A DNA stretch of 64,000 nucleotides from positions 231,762 to 295,761 of the forward strand of contig JXTC01000038.1 of the NCBI GenBank assembly GCA_002914845.1, in the 5' to 3' direction. The notes beneath the pieces are model-generated. The model was not told the DNA's origin, ran no database searches, and worked only from the letters and a program-made list of their open reading frames with translations. Origin of the DNA: Trema orientale. Taxonomy: Eukaryota > Streptophyta > Magnoliopsida > Rosales > Cannabaceae. The first letter of the stretch is position 1; every line of letters begins with the position of its first letter. The position numbers were made by a program, and so were the translations under genes. Below, one piece after another: positions 45,473 to 56,500 of this stretch.

Positions 45473-45844
45473 TGATGGAGATCATACATTTACTTTCCAT
45501 ACTTATATCAGGCGTAAATATAGAAAGTAGATATTTAGCTATTTAATTATTTTATTATGGTATTATTTAAATTTTGAGTAACTAGTTTGATATTTCTCTT
45601 TTATGTTTGTTTCTAGAAGATGTCAATTTCCTAGTTTTATCTAAGAGCTTCTCTATAAATAAGCTCTTCTATGTTCATTATTTTTAAGACTTGATTAATG
45701 ATATACAACTATTCAGAAATTTTCTCTCTAATATTCTTCTTCTTTCCCTAAAGTTCTCCATCTCCTTCTCTAAATTCTTCATAAATTCCCCTCTTTATCT
45801 TCTTTCTCTCATCTTTTCTAAATTTTCACTCTTGTTCTACATCA
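45473..45844 (+). repeat. 5' LTR of the chromovirus
   Basis: 372 bp, TGATGGAGATCATAC to TTCTACATCA. By my hand alignment it differs from the 3' LTR at about 35 positions (roughly 90% identity), mostly transitions, plus one 1-base gap. A TATAAATAA-like word at about 45,653 could serve as its TATA box. Confidence 0.95.
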
Positions 45845-45846
45845 AT

Positions 45847-45859
45847 TGGTATCATAGCC
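45847..45859 (+). other. Primer-binding site (tRNA-Met initiator type)
   Basis: TGGTATCATAGCC two bases after the 5' LTR. The usual plant initiator-Met primer site is TGGTATCAGAGC, so one position has changed. Confidence 0.85.
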
Positions 45860-46769
45860 TCGTTCAATTTCCTTAGACCGAATTGTTTCTCCGCCAAAAT
45901 CTCTCTAAATTTTTTTGTTGCTCTTAGTTTAGAATTTTTTACTTATTTTCGTCCAAAAAAATACCGACAATTCAGAAAAAAAAATACAGTAACAAAGATC
46001 GACCATTACCACCAACTTACTTCCATTACACCTCCCATTCAACTTCAGAACCATCGCCGTATGTTAGAGCTCCACACCACATCACAAGCTTTCAGCTGTG
46101 TGTCTTTCAATTGACTCATTGATATTTTGTTCTGCTTTTTCTTTTGGTAAGACGACAAACTTTTCTTCAGTTTATTGGTGTTAGGCCTTCCAACCACAAT
46201 CATTTACCAGCCCAACATAAGTTTTGCCACTTTATGCCACTGGTTGATTTTCTACATTTGGACTTTCTAGCAACAACCAATTAAGAAGCCTACTACAACA
46301 CCACAAAAAGCTTCAGTTGTGGGTCTTGCTACATATTGGACCTTTGAGCAATCCCATAAGTCTATTCAAGCCCATTCACGTCCACAAGTCCATTCCAGCC
46401 CATTGGCGACTACCTGCCCAAATCAGCCCAGTTGTAAGAACAAACAGTTGGTATTGTTTTGGATGCTCTTTTTTTCTTGCCAATGTTAGGTACAATTTCT
46501 TCTACTTTGACTATTGTGCTCTTAGATTAATTTATTTGACATTTTAATTAAATTTACAACGGATCTTAGTTTACTATAAAATTAATTTTTTTTATTTTTA
46601 TTTTTCTCTGAAAAAATAATAATAATAATAATATTTTTTAGGCATTTGCATCATTATATATTTATTTTCATTAGATTTCCATTCATACTGTGTGCATCTT
46701 TGTTTGATTTATTTTTCGCATTAGTGAATACAATTCTAGTCTTATCTTAGCATCACTTTCTTTTTCACC

Positions 46770-48010
46770 ATGCCTATGAGTGTAAAGGACTTTGAAAGCC
46801 TTGTTGAAACTGTTGAGAATCGTCAAGATCAATATGATAAAAGATTTAATAAAATAGAAAATATGCTTCAAATTCTTTCCGATACAGTTGCTAAATATAA
46901 CACCAGAATGGACAATATGGGTGAAGAAATTAGACAAATCAGTCGTAATACTAAAAAACATTCATAGTCTGATCCTCTTTTTGTGTCGAATGTCTCTGCA
47001 AAGTCTAGTTCTCCCATTCATCCTAAAGACACTAAACACCACCCTTCAGGCTTATTACCCACTCTAACCGGTCCCTTTCATATAGGCACGTCTAGTGCTT
47101 CTTCTCCGATTATCGATGCCTATCCCGACACTTACAATGCTTCTGACCCTATTCCTCCACCTTGTCCAACCAATTATCCTAAGCGCATCAAACCTCAGGA
47201 TAGATAAGCTCAATATCAACCTCAGTATCAAGCACCCAGAAACACTTATGCTGATGATCTAGTTAGGAAAGTTAAGTTGGATGCTCCAGAGTTTTGATGA
47301 TAGGTTAGACCCCTCTATCTTTTTACGTTGGTTGGATCAGATAGATGAATACTTTGATTGGTAAAGCATAACTGAGGCTCATCGTATTAGTATGGCTAGG
47401 ATTAAGCTCGTGGATGATGCAAAGTACTTTTAGAAAACTGTTGTTCGTGATTTTGACCTTAGACGTCGTCCACCAATTCTAACTTGGGATGAAATGAAAG
47501 ATGTTCTTAAGACTAAATACGTACCACCTTAATACATGAATGAGTTTTTAGATCAATTTCTTACCCTTCAACAAAACAACTCCACCGTTAGTATATATAC
47601 ATTTGAGTTTGAGTGTTTAAGGGTCTGATATGAGGTTAATGAAGAAGAAAGGGTTCTTATTTCTAGGTTTGTCACTAGACTTAAATTCGATCTTAAGCGC
47701 GAGATTAGTGTTCATCCCCTATATACTTTAGTTAACGCTTATCAGACATCTTTAGAGTATAAAAGGTATCTTAATTCTGACCCTAGACGAGCCACTTTTC
47801 AGCTCTCTAGTTGAACTAGTACCTATCCTAGATCTAGCTTTAATTCTCCAGCTGCCAATTCTAAGCCACCAATAGGGTCTACACCTAGTGCCTTTTCCCC
47901 GGCTTCAGATAAGAATACATCACAAGTCTCTTCTAGCTCTTGCCTTTATACGACCTGGATAAAGTGTCACCATTGTTATGCCAAAGGTCATACAACTTCT
48001 TGTTGTCTAA
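46770..48010 (+). pseudogene. Chromovirus gag, decayed
   Basis: A coiled-coil-like N-terminal segment starts at 46,770 (MPMSVKDFESLVETVENRQ) and ends at a stop near 46,967. The gag core is readable at about 47,290-47,790 (FLRWLDQIDEYFDW, then LTWDEMKDVLKTKY). A CCHC zinc knuckle CHHCYAKGHTTSCC is at about 47,967-48,008 with proper C-x2-C-x4-H-x4-C spacing. Stops interrupt the core at several places where a Trp or Gln codon would be one transition away (for example near 47,361, 47,432 and 47,531). Confidence 0.85.
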
Positions 48011-48239
48011 GACATGCTTTAATCCTTGACTGTGAGGATGATTCCCAACCTGAAGATGATAATGAACTTTTGGTGATAGATCATTTAGAGCCCGATTATG
48101 AGGATGATCCTTCTATGATGTATGAGGAAGACTCTCCCAATAATGAGGCATACCTTTTTATTATGCGGTACATTTTGTCTACTCCTAGTGATAGTGATTC
48201 GTGAAAACGTACTACTATTTTTCATACTTTTGTTCCACT

Positions 48240-51200
48240 TAACAAGAAAATGTGTTAGTCATAGATAGGGGTAGTTCCATGAACATAGTTTCTAAGACTG
48301 CAGTTGATAGATTTGGTCTTAAAATCGAACCACATCCTCGTCCATTTAAGGTTTCTTGGGTAGATAAGACTTCTTTACCTGTTAAAGAGCGTTGCCCCAT
48401 TACACATAAGATTGGATCATATTCTGAGGATATTTACTGTGAGGTTTTACCTACACAAGTTGGTCATCTTTTTTGAGGTCATCTTTAGTTGTATGATAAT
48501 GATGTGAAATATTGTGATCATGCCAACACTTATAGATTTACCCATAATAAGATAACTATTCTTTTGCGACCTGCAAAGTCAGTCACTCGAGCCTATCCAA
48601 TAGCTCAACCCTCGTCTAGCGCACCTAAAACACACTAGATACCGATATTATCCCATAAGAGTTTTGCAAAAGAAAGCACTGAGTCCGGATTTGTGTTTGC
48701 CCTCGTAGCTACAGATAGCTTCACCATGCCCTCCGAGTCTTTAGATCATCCGCCTGATGTCTCCCATCTGTTAGATGAGTTTAAAAATACTTTACCTGAT
48801 GAATTACCTGATGAGTTACTACCTTTTAGGGATATTTAGCATGCCATTGATTTAGTTCCTGGTTCCCAGTCACCCAACCTTCCCCATTATAGGATGAATC
48901 TTGTCGAGAAAGCTGAATTGAATAGACAAATAGAGGATCTTCTGGAGAAAGGTTTTATTCACCATAGTCTTAGTCCTTGTGCTGTTCATGCTCTGTTGAA
49001 CCCTAAGAAAGATGGATCTTGGAGAATATGTATCAATAGTAGAGCCATTAACAAAATTACAGTCAAGTATAAGTTTTCTATTCCAAGACTTGAGGATATG
49101 TTAGATGAGTAGCTGGTGTCCAATGGTTCTCTAAAATTGATCTGCATACTGGAGACCATCAGATTAGAATTCGCCCACATGATGAATGGAAAACAACCTT
49201 TAAGACACAAGATGGTCTTTATGAATGGTTAGTAATGCCTTTCGGAATGTCTAATACCCCTAATACTTTTATGAGAGTCATGACACATGTCTTATATCCT
49301 TTTAAAGGAAAGTTCCTTGTTGTGTACTTTGATGATATTTTCATTTATAGTCAGACTAGGGATGACCATTTAGATCACCTTCGTAAGGTTTTGATGACTC
49401 TTCATGCTGAAAAACTATTTGCCAACCCCAAAAAGTGCTCATTCATGCAAAATCAGGTCTTGTTCTTAGGTTTCATTATGTCTGTTCAGGGTATTTCAGC
49501 CGACTCTGACAAGGTTAAAGCTATTCGAGAGTAGCCAGAACCTACTACCTTGACTGAAGCCCATAGTTTTTATGGCTTAGTATCATTCTATAGGAGATTT
49601 ATTAAGGATTTTAGTACTATTACTACCCCAATCACCGAGTGTTTGTAGTTAGGCACTTTTAAGTAGACCCTAACTGCACATAAAGTTTACATTGACATTA
49701 AGCAAAAGATAATAGAAGCTCCTGTTCTTAGGTACCCTGACCTTTCTAAGGTATTTGAAGTTGCATGTCATGCTTCCAGTGTAGGAACAGGAGGTGTTCT
49801 TATTCAAGATAGTTACATTGTTACTTACTTTAGTAAGAAACTCAATGCGGCAAAACAACATTATTCCACTTATAATAAGGATTTTTATGCTATTATCCAA
49901 TCTCTTCGTCATTGGCATTATTATCTATTGCCCAAGGACTTTTTTTTTCTATTCTGACCATCAAGCCCTTCGTTACCTTCATTCCCAGAGTAAGTTGAGC
50001 TCTAGACATGTTAAGTGGGTTGAGTTTCTTCAGGATTATACCTTTATTCTCAAACATTGTGCCGGAGTAGAAAATAAGGCCGCTGATGCTCTTAGTCGTG
50101 TCATCACTGTCATTCATTCTATGCATAATGCTGTGGTAAGTTTTGGGTGCCTTCAGGATGAATACTCTCAGGTTCCAGATTTTGGAATCATTTATCAAGA
50201 GACTTTAGATAACTCTACTCCTACACAGGTTGATTTTCTTATTAGGGATGGTTATCTTTTCAAAGGTATTAAGTTGTGTATTCCTCATACTTCACTTCGA
50301 GATTTCTTAGTATGGGAATTACATGTTGGAGATTTAGTGGGATACTTTAGTAGGGATAAGGCCATAGTTTTAGTTGAGGATAGATTTTATTGGCCTTCGT
50401 TGAAACGAGATGTTGCTCGCATTGTCTCCCAGTGTTATACTTGTTAGTTAGGTAAAGCTAAGAAGCAAAATTCAGGTCTATACACGCCTTTTCCTGTGCC
50501 ATATATACCTTGGCAAGATCTTAGTATGGACTTTATTTTAGGTTTGCCCAAAATTATTTGAGGTTATGACTCCATTTTTACTGTTGTGGATAGATTTTCT
50601 AAGATAGATCACTTCATCCCTTGCTCTCGAAATACTGATGCTTCACATATAGCTAAGTTATTCTTTAAAAATATTGTTCGGTTACATGGCCTACCCACTA
50701 CTATAGTACCTAATAGAGATGTTAAATTTATTAGCTACTTTTGGAAAGCTCTTTGAAAATTATTTGGGACTACATTGAAGTATTCTTCTGCTTTTTACCC
50801 TCAAACCGATGGTCAAACTGAAGTTGTTAACTATAGTTTAGATGATTTACTTAGATGCTTGGCGGGAGAGAATCTTGGAAATTGGGATCTTATTTGCCTC
50901 ATGCTGAGTTTGTTTACAATAACTCTGAGAATAGGACGACTGGTAAAAGTCCTTTTGAGATTATCCATGGTGTTTCTCCATGCTCACCTATTGATCTCAT
51001 TCCTTTGCCTACTGATTCTCGCCCATCTGATTTTGGCCAATCTTCTGCTAAGCATGTACATGATTTGCATGCTGAGATTAGACGAAAAACTGTTTTGAGT
51101 AGTGGTACTTATAAATTAGCTGCTGATGCACATCGTAGGTATAGAGAATTTAATAAAGGTGATTATGTGATGGTCCATATTTGTCCTGAACATTATCCTA

Positions 51201-51640
51201 AAAATACTGTTAAAAAGTTACATGCTCAAACAATTGGACCTTATCTTATTCTTTGTAGGCTTGGATCCAATGCTTATTTAATTCATTTGCCATCGAACAT
51301 ATCTATTAGTCCGGTTTTTAATGTAGCAGACTTGTTCCCTTACCGAGACATATTTGAGCCATCTGCTTTGCCTTCTTCTATTTCTGCAAGCACATCTTCT
51401 ACACCAGTTCCCTGTGCTACATCTACACTATTAGGCCCACCAGACGTCATTGTTGAAGTTTTAGATGATGAATATGTTACCTGGTCCTCTAGTGGTTATC
51501 GTCGTTTTCTTGTTCATTGGAAATATCGTGCTTCGACCGATACCACTTGGCCTACTAAAGAAGAATTTTGTCGTGTTGCTCCTAATCTCTTGGACAATTA
51601 CTTGCATGTTACCTCGTCTGAGTCGAGTTCTTTTCAACCG
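48240..51640 (+). pseudogene. Chromovirus pol (protease, RT, RNase H, integrase, chromodomain), decayed
   Basis: Protease-like VIDRGSSMNIVS near 48,258 (the active D-[ST]-G triad is altered). RT runs from about 48,890 to 49,540, with the catalytic YFDD box at about 49,325 intact. RNase H spans about 49,640-50,110 and is split by a frameshift at a 9-T run (49,940-49,948); ENKAADALSR near 50,075 marks its end. The integrase zinc finger (about 50,310-50,450) has lost its second His: GYFSRDK occupies the usual G-H-F place. The integrase core has [10 protein letters not shown] (50,525), then NRDVKFI (50,711), then DGQTEVVN (50,810). A frameshift near 50,870 moves to the frame of 50,855-51,706. A chromodomain-like end follows (EVLDDEYVTW, RRFLVHWKY, about 51,450-51,525). 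It is not functional. Confidence 0.9.
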
Positions 51641-51648
51641 GGGGGAAA
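51639..51648 (+). other. Polypurine tract of the chromovirus
   Basis: CGGGGGGAAA immediately before the 3' LTR; it would prime plus-strand DNA synthesis. Confidence 0.75.
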
Positions 51649-52019
51649 TAATAGAGATCATACGTCTACTTTCTGTACTTATATTAGGTGTGAATATAGA
51701 ATGTAGATATTTAGCTATTTAATTATTTTATTAGGGTGTTATTTAAATTTTGAGTAACTAGTTTGATATTTCCCTTTTATGTTTATTTCTAGAAGATGTC
51801 AGTTTCTTATTTTTGTCTAAGAGCTTATCCATAAATGAGCTCTTCTATGTTTATTATTTTTAAGACTTGATGAATGATATACAGCTATTCAGAAATTCTC
51901 TCTCTAATATTCTTATTCTCTCCCTAAAGTTCTTAATCTCCTTCTCTAAATTCTTCCTAAATTCCTCTCTTTCTCTTCTTTTCTTATCTTTTCTAAATTT
52001 TCACTCATGTTCTACATCA
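51649..52019 (+). repeat. 3' LTR of the chromovirus
   Basis: 371 bp, TAATAGAGATCATAC to TTCTACATCA. The first base pair is TA where the 5' LTR has TG, so the terminal dinucleotide has decayed. It is followed by the target duplication AATCT. Confidence 0.95.
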
Positions 52020-52024
52020 AATCT

Positions 52025-53436
52025 TTTATGCATTCCAACTTAAAGGACTGCCAAATTTTTTTATTATGAAACAAAATATATTCAAGGAAATTCGATGTTA
52101 TATGTTCCCAATATAGACAAATTTAGGTCGAGAGTCACTTATTAGGTCCTGAGTTTTTACCGCAGACAAATTTTTATTAACAAGTTTTATAGCAATATTT
52201 ATTGGTAAAATTCTATGTTTGCCATTTCCCCATCCTCTCATTAATTGTCAGCTTTAATAATGTTGACAGGTAACTATTTTAAGAATCGTTATTCTTACAA
52301 ATTCCCTATGAAAAACACAGTTACACAAGACTAATTGACGATAGATTGATTTAGAACCTTCTGTGATATTTACCTTCCTTAAAAAAAAAAGGAAAAAAGA
52401 AAAAAAGGCCTCACAAATTATTGCGATTGACCACTCAAATAAAATAAAATTTGATGATTAATCTAACCCATATCGCTGAAAGAACTTCGTAATATTTGAT
52501 GCTCTTCGATAAAATACTCTTATTGACTTTAATCTCAAAATCCAATCACTTAATTAGTAGAAGAGAAGGAATTAATATAGGAAGAAGAGTTAAATTACCC
52601 AGGGAAGGAGATAAAAGATGAATGATAGCACTCTTTTATCTTTTGTTTAGTATGAAAGGAAGGACAAAAGAGCAAAAGAGATGAAATAACACCTCTTTTC
52701 TTGTTATGTTTGATATGAGAGGAAGTAGAGAAACCAAAATCTTCTTCCTTGTTTGGGAGGAGGGAAAAATGAAAGAAGTGAGAGTTTCGTCGTATAATAG
52801 TTACTCTAAAATCTCTTCTATTTTGGGGAGATTATGGTTAAATTGAAATTTGAAATCCCTTCATTCTTAAAATCCCTCCTACTAAATAATAATCCATCTC
52901 CTAATCCCCTACCCATCTCCTTCATTCTATTTCTCTCTCTCCCCTACCAGACAATTTATAATCCAAGAAAAATCCTCATCATTCCGAGCACTTGTCCAAT
53001 TATATTAGCGATTTTTACATCCAAGGAGTATACTAATATCCTCGGGGTGATATAAGGTATTCAACTACAAATATTATCAATACTAATCCTCATTATCATT
53101 TCACACGTCTAAAATTATTTAGATACGCCATTCTCTAACAAACTCCAAAGTAGATGGGGACAAGTACGAGATTTCAAAATTTTTATTAAATGGATAGTCT
53201 AATTCTCTAAATGATTTAGAGAGTCCCCTTTTTCAACATGGATTTGAAAAAGGGATCAAAATTGATAGTGCCCCATTAATGTGTGTGGTTGTAAGAAAAC
53301 ATATAGATGTTTTAAGAAGGATATAGACATAATTTCCATGTTTCGTTCAGCATATATTAATAAGTAACAACAGTCATTTCTTATATATAGAATTCCAGAA
53401 AAAACCAAAAGCATAAATAAATATTATGCTCTTACA
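52025..53436. other. Intergenic stretch between the chromovirus and PEPC
   Basis: No gene was supported. The 52,600-52,960 portion is purine-rich then pyrimidine-rich (GAAAGGAAGGACAAAAGAGC, then CTCTCTCCCC), with a few self-similar words, and may be a decayed MITE, but no clear ends were found. Confidence 0.5.
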
Positions 53437-53442
53437 TTTATT
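53437..53442 (-). terminator. Putative polyadenylation signal of PEPC
   Basis: AATAAA on the minus strand, 108 bases after the stop codon. Confidence 0.4.
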
Positions 53443-53549
53443 ATGATATACCTACTCATAGCTTCGAAAAACAGAGGAGAAAGGGGGGAAAAAAAAAAAG
53501 AAAAAAAAGGAAAGTCTTGCTTCTATTACGTAGTATGAAACAAGCCAAT

Positions 53550-56500
53550 CTAACCGGTGTTCTGCATGCCAGCAGCAATACCCTTCATTGTCAAAATAAG
53601 AGTATCTTCAAGACCCGGCGCATACTCACTAGTCGGATTGAGCTTGACGAGCTCCGCTGCCGGTTTTTTGGTCGATTCCATATACTCTTTGGACAAATGT
53701 GGCCTCACCTTTACATGATAATTCGGATCACGTATCCGCTTAAGAGTATAAGCTTGGCACACGTTGAGTGTGGTTGTGTAGGAATCGCGAAGACGAAGTC
53801 TCTGTCTCAAGTAGGGATCTCCTTCAAGAAGTTCCTTGTGCCTAGCAACCTATGGAAAAAAAAAACACTAGATAATAAGTTTTCACGAACTTTATTCATT
53901 GCTAATTACTATTGGTCTTAGATGATGTATTTATCACCATTGGTACTAAGATGAGGAGATAGTTTCGAATTCTGTTGTCTCGCCAGTTAAGATGAGTAAT
54001 ATTTTTCCACTTAAAGTTTGCACTACTTGGTAATGGTAAGTGTAAAACTTGATTGTTTTAACATATAAGCAAAAAAGTTGGTGAAGTTACCTGGAGAAGA
54101 AGGCGTTTAGTTTCTTCATACATTGCCCTCAATCGTTCTCCAAATGACCAGAGATCTTCAGAGACAAGGAGCTTATCATACAGAGCAGCGATTCTGGGGT
54201 CTCCTTTGGCAAACACCATCTCAACTAAATCAATGGTGACCCTGAAGAAAGGCCACTGGTAATACATCTCCTGAAGCATGTGAAGGTTCTTCACATCCTT
54301 TTCAATCACGTGCTTAAATGCTGCCCCAAAGCCAAGCCACACCGGCAAGTGAAACCTAGTCTGAGTCCATGCGAAAATCCAAGGAATTGCACGGAGAGAT
54401 TCAATGCCTCCACTCGGCTTCCGTTTTGATGGACGGCTGCCAATGTTCATCCGACCGTACTCCAGTTCAGGAGTCGCCTGCAAGCATTCATATATTGCAT
54501 CAAACAAGAAACTTTTTTCAAAACAAAAGCAGCATGAAGAAAGATGGACTGGTAAACTTACAAGGCGGAAGTACTCAACAAACCGCGGTTCCTGAAAGAC
54601 TATGGAACGGTACTCCTTTGTGGCTATAACTGCCATCTCATCCATGAGAGCTCGCCATTCCGGCTTTGGCGAGACTGGGGGATGCATTCCGTGCTCAAGT
54701 GTAGCCGCCGTGAAACGCTGGAGGGTTCTGAAGCACAAGTGCTCCTCCCCAAACGATTGCTCAATGACTTCACCTTGAACAGTCACACGAAGTGATCCGT
54801 GAATGGTGTCAGGTGGTTGAGACAATATAGCAAGATGAGTTGGTCCACCTCCTCTTCCAACAGTCCCACCTCTCCCATGGAACATAGTGAGTTTAACTCC
54901 GAATTGTTTCGCCACCTTGATGAGCTCTTCTTGAGCCTTATATAGCTGCCAAGCCGCAGAGAGACGCCCAGCGTCCTTACCTGAATCTGAGTAGCCTATC
55001 ATGACCTCCTGCTTGCCATTGATCCGGTTTCTGTACCAATCTATGGAGAAGAGACGAGCAACAGCAGCCGGAGCAGCCTCAAGATCAGCAAGCTTTTCAA
55101 ACAGTGGGACAACCCTCAGCGGCTCCCGAACATGGCATTCACGCTGCAAAAGCTCGACAGCAAGCACATCAGATGGGGAAGTTGCCATGGAAATGATGTA
55201 GGCCCCAAAGTTGTCTGAGGGAAGCTCAGAAATAACATTGAATGTCTCTAAGACATCAGAAATTTCTTCGGTTTTTGGAAGGTCTGGGCCGAAAAGAGGC
55301 CGCTTCCCACTGAGCTCAGACAGGAGCCATTCTTGTCTGCGTTCCTCCGGCCATTCGCGATAAGATCCAATGTCGAGGTGCTTCGTGATCGCATCCATGA
55401 CATCGGTATGCCTGTCGGACTCTTGCCTAATGTCAAGCCTGACGAGTGAAAGTCCGAATGTAGAAACTTGTCGCAAGAAATCCAGAAGGCTTCCGTCGGC
55501 TATAGGTCGATCACCACAAGAGCAGAGTGATCTGTAACACAGTTCCAGAGGCTCCAAGAACTACAGTGGAGGGAAAACATATTATTAGATCAATAAATAT
55601 AACAGCTCCATAAACAGAGAGAACATTTAAAACACAATCTTGATAGAGACATATCACAGATCATGGTCAGTCTTTTTGTAAGACATATCACAGATCATGG
55701 TCAGTCTTTTGTAAGATATAATACTCTGATCATAACTTTCAATCAACTAATGTGATATTGAAACTAGCATATAGCGGAAAAGTGAATAACTTTTGGTTAT
55801 AGAAAAATCATCCTTGTCTTGAATATATTCTACGTTTAAGGACTATACATACTCATGTCTTGATAGATTAAATTGTTGAACTTAAGAAAAGAGACAGACC
55901 TGCTCAACATTCGTAAAGGTTGTGTCCTCAGGAATGTCAGAGACTCCATTGGACAGTAAGTGACGAGCACGTTCACGTGTGTTATAAAGTTTGTCCCTTA
56001 CATCACCCAGGATAACACGATAAGGCTCATTCGGAGGAATTTGTTTCCAGAACTCTGCAATTCATAAAGCATTCTTTTATCAAGGGACAATACAAAACCA
56101 ATGGAAAGCTTATAAAGTTATGCCAGCTTTAGGCTTGGAATTTTACAACGAACATCATATTAGTCTAAAAAACTTGAAACAAATACGAGATTCATCTTTA
56201 ATTGATTGAAAGCCAAAACTTCAGTTTACATAGAAAAAATATTTTTCTACCATACTAGAGAGTATAGTATCTCATAGAATACTGCTAATTCTAGTTCTCA
56301 CATTTCATTTAAAATGTGAAACTGGAACCTTTTGCATTTCTTTTTCTTTTCTAAAGGAAAAAGATGGAACTAAAGTTGATGTCAAAATCGCTTACCTATA
56401 AAATGTTTTGCATCTTTCTTTGAGTTGCGGTGAAGTTCATCAGCACGAGCACGTAGCTCATCATTGCAGCGCCACATAGACAACTATTGATGTGAAAAAG

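Larger units (their letters stand above)
45473..52019 (+). mobile_element. Full-length but inactive Ty3/gypsy chromovirus
   Basis: 6.5 kb bounded by LTRs and a 5-bp target duplication AATCT (45,468-45,472 and 52,020-52,024). The LTR ends are TGATG and CATCA, a perfect 5-bp inverted pair in the 5' copy. The internal order is PBS, gag with zinc knuckle, protease, reverse transcriptase, RNase H, integrase, chromodomain-like C-terminus and polypurine tract, which is the Ty3/gypsy chromovirus order. Every coding domain contains stops or frameshifts, so it cannot move on its own. Confidence 0.95.

Noticed and set aside
52600..52960. Possible MITE between the chromovirus and PEPC
   Set aside because: There are self-similar purine-rich words, but I could find no terminal inverted repeats or target duplication.
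54369..55201. Plus-strand ORFs within PEPC exons 8 and 9
   Set aside because: They are antisense to a fully conserved enzyme gene.
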